Notes: generated by a model from the sequence alone, not told the origin. Counted from the stretch's first letter, positions 16,364 through 24,736 are shown. The stretch: DNA of 64,000 bases from Lentilactobacillus sp. SPB1-3 (GCF_026913205.2 NZ_CP168151.1:1178001-1242000); one strand, 5' to 3'. A program made the numbers and translations.

Positions 16364-17273
16364 TTGTGACCCCCTGTTTTAAATACATTTGCCACTCATG
16401 CCAATCGTAACTAAGATGCTTTAGTTCCTTGGCAGAATGACTGATTAATAAACCTTGCTTTGCACCATCAACTGTCTCCAATATTCTTTGATATGCAACT
16501 CCAGTTAGAGCCTGATCAATAAATTGCTGCTCAATTCCAAGATTTTGTAACCGCTGAATAACCCCAGTTGGACTTTGGGAATGAACCGTTGTAAGTACTA
16601 AATGTCCTGATAAAGCGGCTTGAATCGCCGCGTTTGCGGTCTGATTATCTCTGATTTCACCAACAATAAATACGTCCGGTCTATGACGAAGTCCCACTTT
16701 TATTAATTCAGAATAATTTAATCCAGCGGCCTCATTTATTTGAAGCTGTAAAAAAGATTGATTATTCAACTCAACAGGATCCTCAATTGTCATGATTACC
16801 TGTTCTTTGCTCAACTCGGAGGCTAATTTATAGATTGTAGTTGTCTTTCCAGAACCAGTTGGGCCGGCAAATACAATCATTCCCCGCCGATCGCACAAAC
16901 TGCGAACATTGGAATATTCACATCCATTTAGAAAATGGATATCATCTGACTCGCTGTCATAAATCACCCTCATAACAAGTGATTCATTACCTTCCACATC
17001 TCCTACAGTAGACAAACGAATTGGGTATTTTTGCCACATAATTCTTCCCATTTGTGGCCGACGTTTTTCACTAACTACCATCTTGGCAGCATACTTTAAA
17101 CAGTTAATTATTTGATTTGCATTATTAATATTAACGTTGTCATATCCGGTCAAACCGTGGCTAGTACGCATTGCTATCCGATATTCTTGACCTTCACAAA
17201 GAAAATAAATGTCAGAACTTTTCTTTTCAGTGGCGATCGTTAACATGTTTTCAATATATTTTTCAATTTCCAT
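16317..17273 (-). CDS. comGA: ComGA competence ATPase
   Basis: A GspE/PilB-type secretion ATPase of 318 residues that powers pseudopilus assembly for DNA uptake. Walker A GPTGSGKT is at about 137-144, followed by the Asp box (IMTIEDPVE), the GspE signature LRHRPDVFIVGEIRD and the His box (TVHSQS). It lacks the N-terminal extension of full PilB, which is normal for ComGA. The ATG at 17273 lies 8 nt after GAGG. A GTG at 17282 overlaps that ribosome site. First gene of the operon. Confidence 0.9.
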   Translation of the reverse strand: MEIEKYIENMLTIATEKKSSDIYFLCEGQEYRIAMRTSHGLTGYDNVNINNANQIINCLKYAAKMVVSEKRRPQMGRIMWQKYPIRLSTVGDVEGNESLVMRVIYDSESDDIHFLNGCEYSNVRSLCDRRGMIVFAGPTGSGKTTTIYKLASELSKEQVIMTIEDPVELNNQSFLQLQINEAAGLNYSELIKVGLRHRPDVFIVGEIRDNQTANAAIQAALSGHLVLTTVHSQSPTGVIQRLQNLGIEQQFIDQALTGVAYQRILETVDGAKQGLLISHSAKELKHLSYDWHEWQMYLKQGVTNGEITDVEAERYEFG

Positions 17274-17295
17274 AAAATTCACCTCGCAACAGTTA

Positions 17296-17305
17296 ATTAC
17301 GTAAT
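17296..17305 (-). promoter_or_regulatory. Possible ComX/SigH-type box upstream of comGA
   Basis: The palindrome ATTACGTAAT lies about 23 nt upstream of the comGA ATG. On the minus strand it is preceded by a T-rich tract. This resembles the layout of a T-rich -25 region plus a TACGAATA-like box in streptococcal com promoters, but the match is partial. No sigma-A promoter is evident in this short gap. Confidence 0.3.
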
Positions 17306-17328
17306 TTCATGAAAAAAACAACAAAAAA

Positions 17329-17352
17329 AGCCAACCTTTTTCAAGGTTGGCT
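17329..17352 (-). terminator. yebC terminator
   Basis: A 10-bp stem (17329-17338 with 17343-17352, AGCCAACCTT/AAGGTTGGCT) with 4-nt loop, followed on the minus strand by TTTTTTT. It separates yebC from the comG operon. Confidence 0.9.
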
Positions 17353-17367
17353 AAAAATATATATTTT

Positions 17368-18105
17368 TTATTCTTCTGATTCAGGCAAAACGGCTGCTTC
17401 ATAAACGTCTTGCACATCATCATTGTCTTCAAGCTCGTCGATCAAACCAGTGTATTGTGAAATCTTATCTGCAGGAACTTCAGTAGTTGTTTCTGGGAAC
17501 AAACGAACTTCTGCAGTTTCCAAATTGTAACCTTTGGCTTGAAGTGCATCACGAGCACTTGCTAAAGATTGTGAGTCAGTGAAGATTTCAAACATGTCAT
17601 CAGTAGTTTGCATGTCATCAGCACCAGCATCTAAGGCGTCCATTAACATAGTGTCTTCATCAGTATCAAGGTCTTCACGAAGGATTTCAATAATTCCCTT
17701 ACGATCGAACATATATGAAACCGAACCACTAGCACCAAGAGAACCACCATGATGAGTGAATGCTGAACGAACAGCAGCTGCAGTACGGTTCTTGTTATCT
17801 GTCAATGCAGAAACCATGATTGCAGTACCGCCTGGTCCATATCCTTCATAAGTGATTTCTTCGAACTTAGCTCCACCAACACCTGATGCCTTATCAATAG
17901 CGCGTTGAACGTTATCTTTAGGCATGTTAGCTGCACGAGCTTTGTCCATTACCAAACGAAGTTGTGGGTTATTGTCTGGATCAGGATCACCTGCTTTAGC
18001 GGCTTGGTACAAGTCACGAGAAATCTTTTGGAAAATTTTTCCACGTTTTGCATCCTGAGCGTTTTTACGACCTTGAATATTATGCCATTTTGAATGTCCT
18101 GACAT
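17368..18105 (-). CDS. yebC: YebC/PmpR family (TACO1-like) protein
   Basis: A 245-residue cytosolic protein of the YebC/TACO1 family, with the diagnostic N-terminus [22 protein letters not shown] (split over residues 1-22) and the middle motif TYEGYGPGG. Members were first described as transcription regulators. Later work shows roles in translation of polyproline stretches by some members. Which role applies here cannot be told from sequence. It has a sigma-A promoter upstream and a terminator downstream, so it is monocistronic. Confidence 0.9.
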   Translation of the reverse strand: MSGHSKWHNIQGRKNAQDAKRGKIFQKISRDLYQAAKAGDPDPDNNPQLRLVMDKARAANMPKDNVQRAIDKASGVGGAKFEEITYEGYGPGGTAIMVSALTDNKNRTAAAVRSAFTHHGGSLGASGSVSYMFDRKGIIEILREDLDTDEDTMLMDALDAGADDMQTTDDMFEIFTDSQSLASARDALQAKGYNLETAEVRLFPETTTEVPADKISQYTGLIDELEDNDDVQDVYEAAVLPESEE

Positions 18106-18159
18106 TTCCTTAACAACTCTTTTCTAAAATTAATTTAGTTACTGTTTACATACCCTATG

Positions 18160-18188
18160 AGTTTACCAAATTAAGCGCCCCGTTTCAA
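18160..18188 (-). promoter_or_regulatory. yebC promoter
   Basis: On the minus strand TTGAAA (18188-18183), 17-nt spacer, TAAACT (18165-18160), ending about 55 nt before the yebC ATG. Confidence 0.6.
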
Positions 18189-18225
18189 GGACACCAGTTA
18201 ATTAGTCTCTTTCCTACGGTATTTA

Positions 18226-18462
18226 TTAGTCAATTACGTTTTCATGACTGATAAAACTCGCAATTAACTTACCCATGTAACCAGGTGATTCTTTCATCCC
18301 TCTATGCAACCAATTTAAAGACAGATTAATGACAGCACCACTCATAAAATCATTCCAATAATCTTGATTCATTCTACTGATTTCATCGGTATAACTACCT
18401 GTAATACCAACCTTTGAACCAAAATAGTAACAAAAAATCTTCAGGTTCAACCGGCATTTCAC
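18226..18462 (-). pseudogene. C-terminal fragment of a TetR/AcrR family regulator (likely remnant)
   Basis: A 78-codon open frame whose second half (DYWNDFMSGAVINLSLNWLHRGMK then ESPGYMGKL) looks like the ligand-binding C-terminus of lactobacillar TetR-type regulators. The DNA-binding helix-turn-helix domain is absent. The frame is closed by a stop just upstream, and the three minus-strand frames across 18463-18720 carry no HTH that I can see. The nominal GTG start has no ribosome site. Most likely a decayed regulator gene. Possible homology only to the last ~45 residues. Confidence 0.5.
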
Positions 18463-18756
18463 AAAACCAAAAAGATCAAATCATTCAAAAACAATATAAC
18501 AAAGTGATTGCCAATCAAAAGCGACCATTATCTGCCACTATAAAGAACAGCATTCATAAGCAAATTACCACCTCTGTGACTAAAGAAATCAATAATCAAA
18601 ACAAATTGATCAATCAGATTATTCATTATGTTCAGGTGACAAGTCATAATGAATTAACCCATGCGTTCATCCGACCATATCAATTGGCAATTCCATTTTT
18701 GGTCTTGCAAGCTTGATTAGCCTACTTTTTTACAAGAAAAGGATTTAAAAATAAAA
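18463..18756. other. Gene-poor stretch, no supported gene
   Basis: About 290 bases between the TetR fragment and the ccpA terminator. A 100-codon plus-strand frame (18414-18716) crosses it but has no ATG, no ribosome site and a low-complexity Asn/Gln/Lys/Ser composition, and it overlaps the TetR fragment. It looks like the remains of a lost or rearranged gene. No repeats or insertion-sequence ends are seen. Confidence 0.4.
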
Positions 18757-18787
18757 ACGCAGCTCAGATAAATAAGCTGCGTTTTTT
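18757..18787. terminator. Bidirectional terminator downstream of ccpA
   Basis: An AACGCAGCT/AGCTGCGTT stem with a 10-nt loop, flanked by TTTTTATTTTT on the minus side and TTTTTT on the plus side. Confidence 0.85.
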
Positions 18788-18798
18788 AGTATCAATCT

Positions 18799-19800
18799 TT
18801 ATTTAGTTGAATCACGTTTCATCAAACCATAAGGCAAAATCACGTTTTTATCATCAATCGGTTCATCATTCATCAATTTAGTTAACAAACGCATTGCAAC
18901 CGCACCAATATCATAAAGTGGCTGTGTGATTGATGACATCTTAGGTCTAACCATTTCAGTTAGCTTAGTATCGTTACTAGTGATAACTTCAAAGTCGCTA
19001 GGTACATTAACACCTGCATCAGTCATACCATTCACAATTCCGGCAGCCAATTCATCATCAGTCACCATAGCAGCAGTAGCTTTTGCTGATGCCAAAGCGG
19101 GCTGTAAAAGGGTTCCAGTTTTGTATGAACTATCAGTTTCAAAAACTAACTTATCATCAAATGGAATGCCAACTTCTTTAAGTGCTTGCTTGTATCCTTT
19201 CAATCGATACTTACTGTTGATTGGTTGACTTAATGGTCCACAAACAAACGCAACCCGTTTGTTGCCTCGGTCAATCAAGCTCTTAACTTCTTCTTGAACA
19301 GCGGCAGCATAATCAATATTCACGCTGGGTTGAATTTGTTCTTCATCGATCGAACCTGCTAATACGATTGGTGTTTTAGTACGTTTGAATTCTTCTCTTA
19401 ATTCTTCGGTGATATTATTACCCATGAAAATAATTCCATCAACCTGTTTAGATAAAAGCGTGTTTAAAACAGTAACTTCTTTTTCACCATTCGAATCTGA
19501 ACTGGTTAAAATGATGTTGTACTTATACATAGTAGCAACATCATCAATTCCTCGAGCAAGTGCAGAGAAGTACAGATTAGTTACATCCGGCATAATTACA
19601 CCGACAGTTGTCGTCTTTTTACTTGCCAAGCCACGAGCAACGGCGTTGGGACGGTAGTCTAGTTTATCGATAACATCCAAGACTTTTTTTCTAGTAGCTG
19701 GTTTTACGTTGTTATTCCCGTTAACAACACGAGAAACCGTCGCCATTGACACATTGGCTTCACGAGCAACGTCATAAATTGTTACAGTTTGTTTATCCAT
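18799..19800 (-). CDS. ccpA: Catabolite control protein A
   Basis: A LacI-family regulator that, with HPr-Ser-P, binds cre sites for carbon catabolite repression and activation. It has 333 residues from ATG 19800 (AAGGAAGGG 9 nt upstream). An in-frame start at 19827 is rejected. The N-terminal helix-turn-helix is TIYDVAREANVSMATVSRVVNG (about 5-26) with the hinge helix YRPNAVARGLA. The periplasmic-binding-like core follows (GVIMPDVTNLYFS, VAFVCGPL). It is divergent from pepQ, a layout typical of lactobacilli. A perfect cre just upstream of its promoter suggests autoregulation. Confidence 0.95.
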   Translation of the reverse strand: MDKQTVTIYDVAREANVSMATVSRVVNGNNNVKPATRKKVLDVIDKLDYRPNAVARGLASKKTTTVGVIMPDVTNLYFSALARGIDDVATMYKYNIILTSSDSNGEKEVTVLNTLLSKQVDGIIFMGNNITEELREEFKRTKTPIVLAGSIDEEQIQPSVNIDYAAAVQEEVKSLIDRGNKRVAFVCGPLSQPINSKYRLKGYKQALKEVGIPFDDKLVFETDSSYKTGTLLQPALASAKATAAMVTDDELAAGIVNGMTDAGVNVPSDFEVITSNDTKLTEMVRPKMSSITQPLYDIGAVAMRLLTKLMNDEPIDDKNVILPYGLMKRDSTK

Positions 19801-19860
19801 AAGTGATAGCCCTTCCTTTGAAGACACAATATGTTTTCATTTGTTTTCAAAACATTATCA

Positions 19861-19889
19861 AATATAACAAAATTTTTCTCTCATAGCAA
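19861..19889 (-). promoter_or_regulatory. ccpA promoter
   Basis: On the minus strand TTGCTA (19889-19884), 17-nt spacer, extended -10 TGTTATATT (hexamer 19866-19861). Confidence 0.65.
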
Positions 19890-19891
19890 TT

Positions 19892-19905
19892 TGAAAACGT
19901 TTTCA
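19892..19905. promoter_or_regulatory. Catabolite responsive element (cre) between ccpA and pepQ
   Basis: TGAAAACGTTTTCA is a perfect palindrome and matches the cre consensus TGWAANCGNTNWCA at every position. It sits 2 nt upstream of the ccpA -35 and about 70 nt upstream of the pepQ -10, so CcpA could affect both divergent genes. Confidence 0.85.
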
Positions 19906-19972
19906 TTATAAATGATAAACTAAGATTGATATTTTTTCAAGAGGAATAGCCATCCCCTATTTTCACGTATGC

Positions 19973-19978
19973 TATACT
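19973..19978 (+). promoter_or_regulatory. pepQ -10 element
   Basis: TATACT 30 nt upstream of the pepQ start. No good -35 is visible at 16-18 nt. Confidence 0.45.
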
Positions 19979-20008
19979 GAAATCACTATATATAAGGGAG
20001 TGTTTTGA

Positions 20009-21106
20009 TTGAGCAAGATTGAACAAATACAAAATTGGCTTTCAGATAATCATAATTCTGCAGCTTTGATCACTGATCCTAAAACAATTCAATACTTGAC
20101 TGGATTCTACAGTGACCCAGTTGAACGAGTATTGATGATGGTTGTTTTTAGAGATAGCGATCCATTCATTTTTGGGCCTGCCCTAGAAGTTGAAGCTATT
20201 AAGGATACTGGTTTCACAGGTCCTGTATATGGTTACTTAGATCATGAAAATCCTTGGAAAATGATTGCCGATCAAATTGACAGCCGAAAACTCAATGAAA
20301 AAGATTTCGCCATTGAAAAAACAGCTTTAACAGTTGATAGATTTGAACAACTCAAAAAAGTGTTGTCAACTGCATCATTTACAAACGATATTACCCCATT
20401 TATTGAAAAAATGCGGTTGATTAAATCAGATGATGAAATTGAAAAATTAAACGTCGCTGGAGAATGGGCCGACTTCGCTTTCAAAGTTGGTTTTGAAGCC
20501 GTGAAAAAAGGTGTTCCAGAATCAGCTGTTGCTGCTGAACTCGAATACGCATTAAAGAAAAAAGGTATTATGGAAATGAGTTTTGATACCTTAATTCAAG
20601 CCGGTGCCCATGCTGCTGAACCTCATGGAGCTACATCAGGTAATTTGATCAGCGACAATCAGCTTGTACTTTTTGATCTTGGAACCGTTTGGGAAGGTTA
20701 CATCAGTGATGCTTCAAGAACTGTTGCGGTTGGTAAACCCGACGATAAATCAATGGATATTTATAATGTTTGTCTTGAAGCACAATTAACAGCGCAAGAT
20801 GCTGCCAAGCCAGGAATCACAGCGGCTGAACTTGACAAAGTTGCTCGAGACGTAATCGATAAGGCCGGCTACGGTGAATACTTTATTCATCGACTTGGCC
20901 ATGGAATGGGTATGAGCGAACACGAATTTCCTTCAATCATGGAAGGAAACGACATGGTCCTTCAAACAGGTATGTGTTTCTCAATTGAACCAGGAATTTA
21001 TATTCCAAATGTTGCAGGTGTCAGAATTGAAGACTGTGTTCACATCACAGATTCTGGTTGTGAACCATTTACTCACACTACTAAAGAATTACAATACGTG
21101 GATTAA
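20009..21106 (+). CDS. pepQ: Xaa-Pro dipeptidase (prolidase)
   Basis: A cytosolic dimetal M24 peptidase that splits dipeptides ending in Pro, important for growth on casein-derived peptides. It has 365 residues. The N-terminal creatinase-like domain spans about 1-130. The five metal ligands of the pita-bread fold are visible as Asp223 (FDLGT), Asp234 (SDASRT), His298 (LGHGMGMSEHE), Glu327 (IEPGIYI) and Glu341 (RIEDC). The TTG start at 20009 is preceded by AAGGGAG. It is divergent from ccpA, so control by the intergenic cre is plausible. Confidence 0.95.
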   Translation: MSKIEQIQNWLSDNHNSAALITDPKTIQYLTGFYSDPVERVLMMVVFRDSDPFIFGPALEVEAIKDTGFTGPVYGYLDHENPWKMIADQIDSRKLNEKDFAIEKTALTVDRFEQLKKVLSTASFTNDITPFIEKMRLIKSDDEIEKLNVAGEWADFAFKVGFEAVKKGVPESAVAAELEYALKKKGIMEMSFDTLIQAGAHAAEPHGATSGNLISDNQLVLFDLGTVWEGYISDASRTVAVGKPDDKSMDIYNVCLEAQLTAQDAAKPGITAAELDKVARDVIDKAGYGEYFIHRLGHGMGMSEHEFPSIMEGNDMVLQTGMCFSIEPGIYIPNVAGVRIEDCVHITDSGCEPFTHTTKELQYVD

Positions 21107-21114
21107 TCATTTAA

Positions 21115-21155
21115 AAAAAGCAGTTTAGAAAATTAATTTTCTAAACTGCTTTTTT
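21115..21155. terminator. Bidirectional terminator between pepQ and ytxH-like gene
   Basis: A near-perfect palindrome centred at 21135 (AGCAGTTTAGAAAATT and its complement) with A and T tracts on both sides. Confidence 0.9.
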
Positions 21156-21166
21156 GTTCGTTATTA

Positions 21167-21568
21167 TTAAAATACAGTGACTGTCCCATCAGGATAGATC
21201 ATAACAGTATCTGTCAATTCATAACCATCACTATCATCAAAAACCTCTTTAGGATCAACGACAATATCAACTTGACTGTCATCTTCGTCAAAATCGTCAT
21301 TGGTCTGGTTATTCTTAAAAGAATCCATGGTTGTCTTTGCTTTTTGGGAAGACTGTTTCATTTGTTCAGAAATTATCTCGCGTGCATCATAGATTGCATC
21401 TTCAGCATAAAATGCGTAGTCGACTGCACAATCTCTTAAATCTTCTGCACGATTCTTAATTTCTTGTTTAAGTTGTTTTTTATTATCTTCATCTAATCTC
21501 TGATAAGCGGCGTAAATTCCGGCACCAAGTAATCCAGCAAAGATTCCGCCAGTAAATTTCTTTCCCAT
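21167..21568 (-). CDS. YtxH-like general stress protein
   Basis: A 133-residue protein with a glycine-rich N-terminal hydrophobic segment (GGIFAGLLGAGIYAAY, about 6-21) followed by a charged helical region and an acidic C-terminal part (NDDFDEDDSQVDIVVD). This organisation resembles YtxH of Bacillus. The adjacent upstream gene is a DUF948 protein (YtxG-like), so the pair matches ytxGH. Function unknown. GGGG lies 8 nt before the ATG, and the two genes are 11 nt apart. Confidence 0.7.
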   Translation of the reverse strand: MGKKFTGGIFAGLLGAGIYAAYQRLDEDNKKQLKQEIKNRAEDLRDCAVDYAFYAEDAIYDAREIISEQMKQSSQKAKTTMDSFKNNQTNDDFDEDDSQVDIVVDPKEVFDDSDGYELTDTVMIYPDGTVTVF

Positions 21569-21579
21569 ACCATCAACCC

Positions 21580-21993
21580 CTAGTCTGTATTTTTACTACT
21601 TTTACGATTTCTAAATGCCTTCCATGCGGCCTTAGAGAAAGCCCCAGCAACACCAGCCTTAGCGGTTGAACTACCAGAACTCTTAACTCTTTGAGTAAGG
21701 TTTTTAGTAGCTTCATTAAGATCTGAAACACTTTCACCTAAATCGGCAGCTGCCTGAAATACTGGCGTAGTTATATTCAATTTTTCATCAATATCCTTCA
21801 CCAAAGTATTTGATGTTGCCATGATTTTATCAGTTTGCTTAGCAATAACATCAACGTTACTGGTAACCGATTTTATTGTTACATTTACTTCTGAAATTGT
21901 TCTTGCAATCTTCATTAAGAACAAACCAATAAAAAGTACTAATAATAAAAATGCGACTGCAGCGATTAAGCCTGCAATTTGCCCTGCTGTCAT
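21580..21993 (-). CDS. DUF948 (YtxG-like) membrane-anchored protein
   Basis: A 137-residue protein with one N-terminal membrane segment (GLIAAVAFLLLVLFIGLFLMKI, about 8-29) and a long helical part with heptad-like VTSNVDVIAKQTDKI and LGESVSDLNEATKNL, typical of DUF948. The C-terminus is basic (KAAWKAFRNRKSSKN). AAGGAGG lies 7-8 nt before the ATG. It probably forms an operon with the YtxH-like gene. Related pairs belong to general stress regulons in Bacillus, but no SigB system is expected in lactobacilli. Confidence 0.8.
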   Translation of the reverse strand: MTAGQIAGLIAAVAFLLLVLFIGLFLMKIARTISEVNVTIKSVTSNVDVIAKQTDKIMATSNTLVKDIDEKLNITTPVFQAAADLGESVSDLNEATKNLTQRVKSSGSSTAKAGVAGAFSKAAWKAFRNRKSSKNTD

Positions 21994-22137
21994 AATGGGT
22001 CCTCCTTATACGACGATTTACATTTAGAATAGCATTAGGCCAATAAAATAACAATGAAATTGTCTAAAACTGTATTTAAAATTAGCACTTCATTTGTTAC
22101 GATTAAGAATGAATATCATAATTAAGGATGGTTAACT

Positions 22138-23004
22138 TTGAAAACATTTAATCAGTTAGTATCTCAACATAAATTTCCCAATATTGGTAAATACTTTGAC
22201 TGGGACAAAATTTTAGATTCCATCATAAAAAACACGCTTCTCATTATAATTGTTATTATATTTTTATTGATAATCAATCGCATTGGCAAAGCCACCATTC
22301 ACCATCTATTTAAACAGTATCGAAAGAGATACTCTCAAAATGTCACAGAAAAACGAATTTTAACATTTCAGACATTATCATTAAACGCTTTTTCATATAT
22401 AATTTGGTTTCTACTATTTTATTGGATACTATCAATTATTGGTATTCCTGTTGGAACTTTAATTGCCAGTGCTGGAATATTTTCTTTAGCAATTGGTCTT
22501 GGTGCTCAAGGATTCGTGACAGATATCGTTAGTGGATTCTTTATCTTGCTCGAAAAACAAATCGAGGTTGGCGAATACGTTAATATCAACAATGTTCAAG
22601 GCACAGTTAGTGCAGTCGGGATCAGAACGACTCAAGTAATTGCTGATGATGGTACCTTGAATTTTATACCAAATCGAAGCATTCAAACCATTGCCAACAT
22701 GTCACGAAACAACATGGTGGCAAAAATTCAAATTCAAATCACACCAGAGACTGACATCAATAAAGCTATTTCATTGATTGAAGAGGTTAATCAAAAACAA
22801 GCCAAAAATTACCCAGATATTGTCAGTGACCCCACGGTTGTTGGAGTTGTGTCCTTACCCAACAACCAGCTTGCTATTCAAATCAATATGACTACTAAAA
22901 ACGGGGCTCAATACCATATCCAACATGATTTTCTGGGATTATATCTACAATTACTACGTGAAAACGACATTAAGCTTGGAACGAGTCCAATCAATTATAA
23001 ATAA
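22138..23004 (+). CDS. Small-conductance mechanosensitive channel family protein (MscS)
   Basis: A 288-residue MscS-type channel that would open under membrane tension to release solutes. There are three hydrophobic segments (about 28-47, 82-100 and 102-120). The pore-lining helix is followed by the family signature GLGAQGFVTDIVSGFFIL (about 119-136) and the beta domain (EVGEYVNINNVQGTVSAVGIRTT). The TTG start at 22138 has AAGGATGG upstream. Monocistronic, with a terminator downstream shared with cbpB. Confidence 0.9.
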   Translation: MKTFNQLVSQHKFPNIGKYFDWDKILDSIIKNTLLIIIVIIFLLIINRIGKATIHHLFKQYRKRYSQNVTEKRILTFQTLSLNAFSYIIWFLLFYWILSIIGIPVGTLIASAGIFSLAIGLGAQGFVTDIVSGFFILLEKQIEVGEYVNINNVQGTVSAVGIRTTQVIADDGTLNFIPNRSIQTIANMSRNNMVAKIQIQITPETDINKAISLIEEVNQKQAKNYPDIVSDPTVVGVVSLPNNQLAIQINMTTKNGAQYHIQHDFLGLYLQLLRENDIKLGTSPINYK

Positions 23005-23010
23005 AATAAA

Positions 23011-23044
23011 AAGCATTACCCAAAAATGGGTAATGCTTTTTATT
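23011..23044. terminator. Bidirectional terminator between mscS-like gene and cbpB
   Basis: An 11-bp stem (23011-23021 with 23028-23038, AAGCATTACCC/GGGTAATGCTT) with a T run on the plus side and A-rich sequence on the other. It overlaps the last codon of cbpB. Confidence 0.85.
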
Positions 23045-23540
23045 TTCCAGAACTGGCTTCATCCTCATTCCGGTTGTACGCCGGCAAAGCAACATAATTA
23101 TCAGTAAAGTTATGAGTTAGATAATTAAACTGTTTCATAATCTCTCTTCTAGTACAGATTCCGAGAAACTTATTGTTGTCATCTACTACCGGCAAGAAAT
23201 TTTCATCTTCTAAATAATGCATAATTATTTCGATATCATCAGGATCTTTCACTACCGGGACACCGGTTTGCATAACATCCTTAACTAGTAAATCATGAAG
23301 TGGTTCACTTGATATCTCTTCGTTGGTCAACATCTTTTCGGTAATCATCTGCAAAGATAGCATCCCTTTAAACTGATTATCATTATTCAATACTGGAATC
23401 TTAGCGTATTTTACTTTGGTAAGTACTAAGAAGCTATGACTAAGTTTGGCGTTTTCATTCACAGTGGCCACTAAGTCAGCATCGATCATTGGCTGTCGCT
23501 CACTCTTCCTTAAAACAGCTTCAATTGGCTTATCAATCAT
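23040..23540 (-). CDS. cbpB: CBS-domain protein, c-di-AMP-binding CbpB family
   Basis: A 166-residue protein with two CBS motifs (about 25-85 and 95-150; KIPVLNNDNQFKGMLSL and FLPVVDDNNKFLGICTRREIM). Homologues CbpB/DarB bind cyclic di-AMP and, when unbound, stimulate the (p)ppGpp synthetase Rel in Listeria and Bacillus. The assignment rests on domain layout and on the conserved lactobacillar order murI-rdgB-yfcE-cbpB. AAAGGAG lies before the ATG. It is last in that operon. Confidence 0.8.
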   Translation of the reverse strand: MIDKPIEAVLRKSERQPMIDADLVATVNENAKLSHSFLVLTKVKYAKIPVLNNDNQFKGMLSLQMITEKMLTNEEISSEPLHDLLVKDVMQTGVPVVKDPDDIEIIMHYLEDENFLPVVDDNNKFLGICTRREIMKQFNYLTHNFTDNYVALPAYNRNEDEASSGK

Positions 23541-23554
23541 TAATATAAACTCCT

Positions 23555-24082
23555 TTATAAATCACGACGGTCAAACTGAAAATGCAAATCTGGAACTAAA
23601 TGCATCTCACGATTATAGTAATCTACAACAAATTCTTTTGGCGTAATTTCGATGGTACAGAACGTCCCACCAATACTTTGAAATTCTCCTCGAGGTTGAG
23701 AAATACTTCCGGGATTAACCAGCAACACTCCTGAGCTAGCAGTACACATTAACTGATGAGTATGGCCAAACAAAACTAAGCCAGCACCTTTTGCCTCAGC
23801 AGTTAAAACTAAATTCAAGAAACTCGAGTTAACATTTTTTAGATGGCCATGGGTTTGATAAATAGTGACATCATCTAATGGGACGAGTCTCTCGATTGGA
23901 AAATCCTCGAAGTCCATATTACCCTTAACTACCAAGAACTGGTCTACCAGGTCAGATTCCTTGGATAATTCTGAATCTCCGCAGTGAAAAAAATAATCAA
24001 CTTGTCCCACAAATTCAGCGTGAATATCTCTTAAAATCTGTTGATCACCGTGATTATCACTGACAACTAAAATTTTGTTCAT
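23555..24082 (-). CDS. YfcE/MJ0936 family phosphodiesterase
   Basis: A 175-residue single-domain metallophosphoesterase. The metal motifs are SDNHGD (about 7-12), HCGDSEL, KGNMDFE, QTHGH and FGHTHQL near residue 110, all typical of the YfcE branch, which hydrolyses phosphodiesters in vitro with unknown natural substrate. The ATG at 24082 is favoured by GAGG 7 nt upstream and overlaps the rdgB stop (ATGA). A TTG at 24088 is less likely. Part of the murI-rdgB-yfcE-cbpB operon. Confidence 0.85.
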   Translation of the reverse strand: MNKILVVSDNHGDQQILRDIHAEFVGQVDYFFHCGDSELSKESDLVDQFLVVKGNMDFEDFPIERLVPLDDVTIYQTHGHLKNVNSSFLNLVLTAEAKGAGLVLFGHTHQLMCTASSGVLLVNPGSISQPRGEFQSIGGTFCTIEITPKEFVVDYYNREMHLVPDLHFQFDRRDL

Positions 24083-24672
24083 GACCAAGCCTCATCTAAT
24101 TTAGCAACTAATTGCTTGATGGCCCGACCACGATGACTAATCATGTTTTTCTCGTCAACCGTCATCTCAGCCATTGATTTTTGACTATCAGGAACCAAGA
24201 AATAAGGATCATATCCAAATCCGTTGTCCCCTCTTGCCTCCGTAAGTATTTGGCCATTCACGATACCTTCAGCCGTCATCTTATCACCTTCCGGAGATAA
24301 ATATACCAAGACAGTCTTAAAATAAGCTGAACGATCTTTGCCTTTTAATTCACGCATTAACTTACTATTATTTGCAGCATCGTCGTGATCCCCAGCGTAG
24401 CGAGCGGAATGGATCCCTGGCTCTCCATTTAATGAGTCAACAACTAAGCCAGAATCATCAGCAACAACTGGTTTATTAACTACTTTCATAACTGCTCGGG
24501 CCTTGATTTCTGCATTCTCTTCAAACGAATTACCATTTTCATTAATTGGTCCAACTTCAGCATAATCGTTAAGAGAACTGATTTTGACATCAAACTTAGA
24601 TAAAGCAGATTTAATTTCAGAGATTTTATGTTGATTTTGAGAAGCGATAATAATTTCAGTGGGTTTATTCAT
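24079..24672 (-). CDS. rdgB: XTP/dITP diphosphatase (RdgB/HAM1)
   Basis: Removes non-canonical purine triphosphates (XTP, dITP) from the nucleotide pool. It has 197 residues from ATG 24672 (GAGG 7 nt upstream). The family signatures are IIIASQNQHKISEI at the start, SLNDYAEVGPINENGNSFEENAEIKA (substrate/metal Glu), VADDSGLVVDSLNGEPGIHSARYAG, GDNGFGYDPYF and MISHRGRA, all present. It is translationally coupled to yfcE by an ATGA overlap. Confidence 0.95.
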   Translation of the reverse strand: MNKPTEIIIASQNQHKISEIKSALSKFDVKISSLNDYAEVGPINENGNSFEENAEIKARAVMKVVNKPVVADDSGLVVDSLNGEPGIHSARYAGDHDDAANNSKLMRELKGKDRSAYFKTVLVYLSPEGDKMTAEGIVNGQILTEARGDNGFGYDPYFLVPDSQKSMAEMTVDEKNMISHRGRAIKQLVAKLDEAWS

Positions 24673-24727
24673 AGTCTTTCCTCTATTCAAATTAAACAAT
24701 TATATTCTTAATTGCGTGTCCGTCGTC

Positions 24728-24736
24728 ATTATAACA
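24728..24736 (-). promoter_or_regulatory. Extended -10 promoter before rdgB
   Basis: On the minus strand TGTTATAAT, a textbook extended -10, lies about 55 nt upstream of rdgB and downstream of the murI terminator, so the rdgB-yfcE-cbpB genes can be transcribed separately from murI. Confidence 0.5.

Noticed and set aside
18414-18716. A 100-codon plus-strand frame
   Set aside because: No ATG anywhere, TTG start without ribosome site, low-complexity composition, overlap with the TetR-like fragment, and no family recognised.
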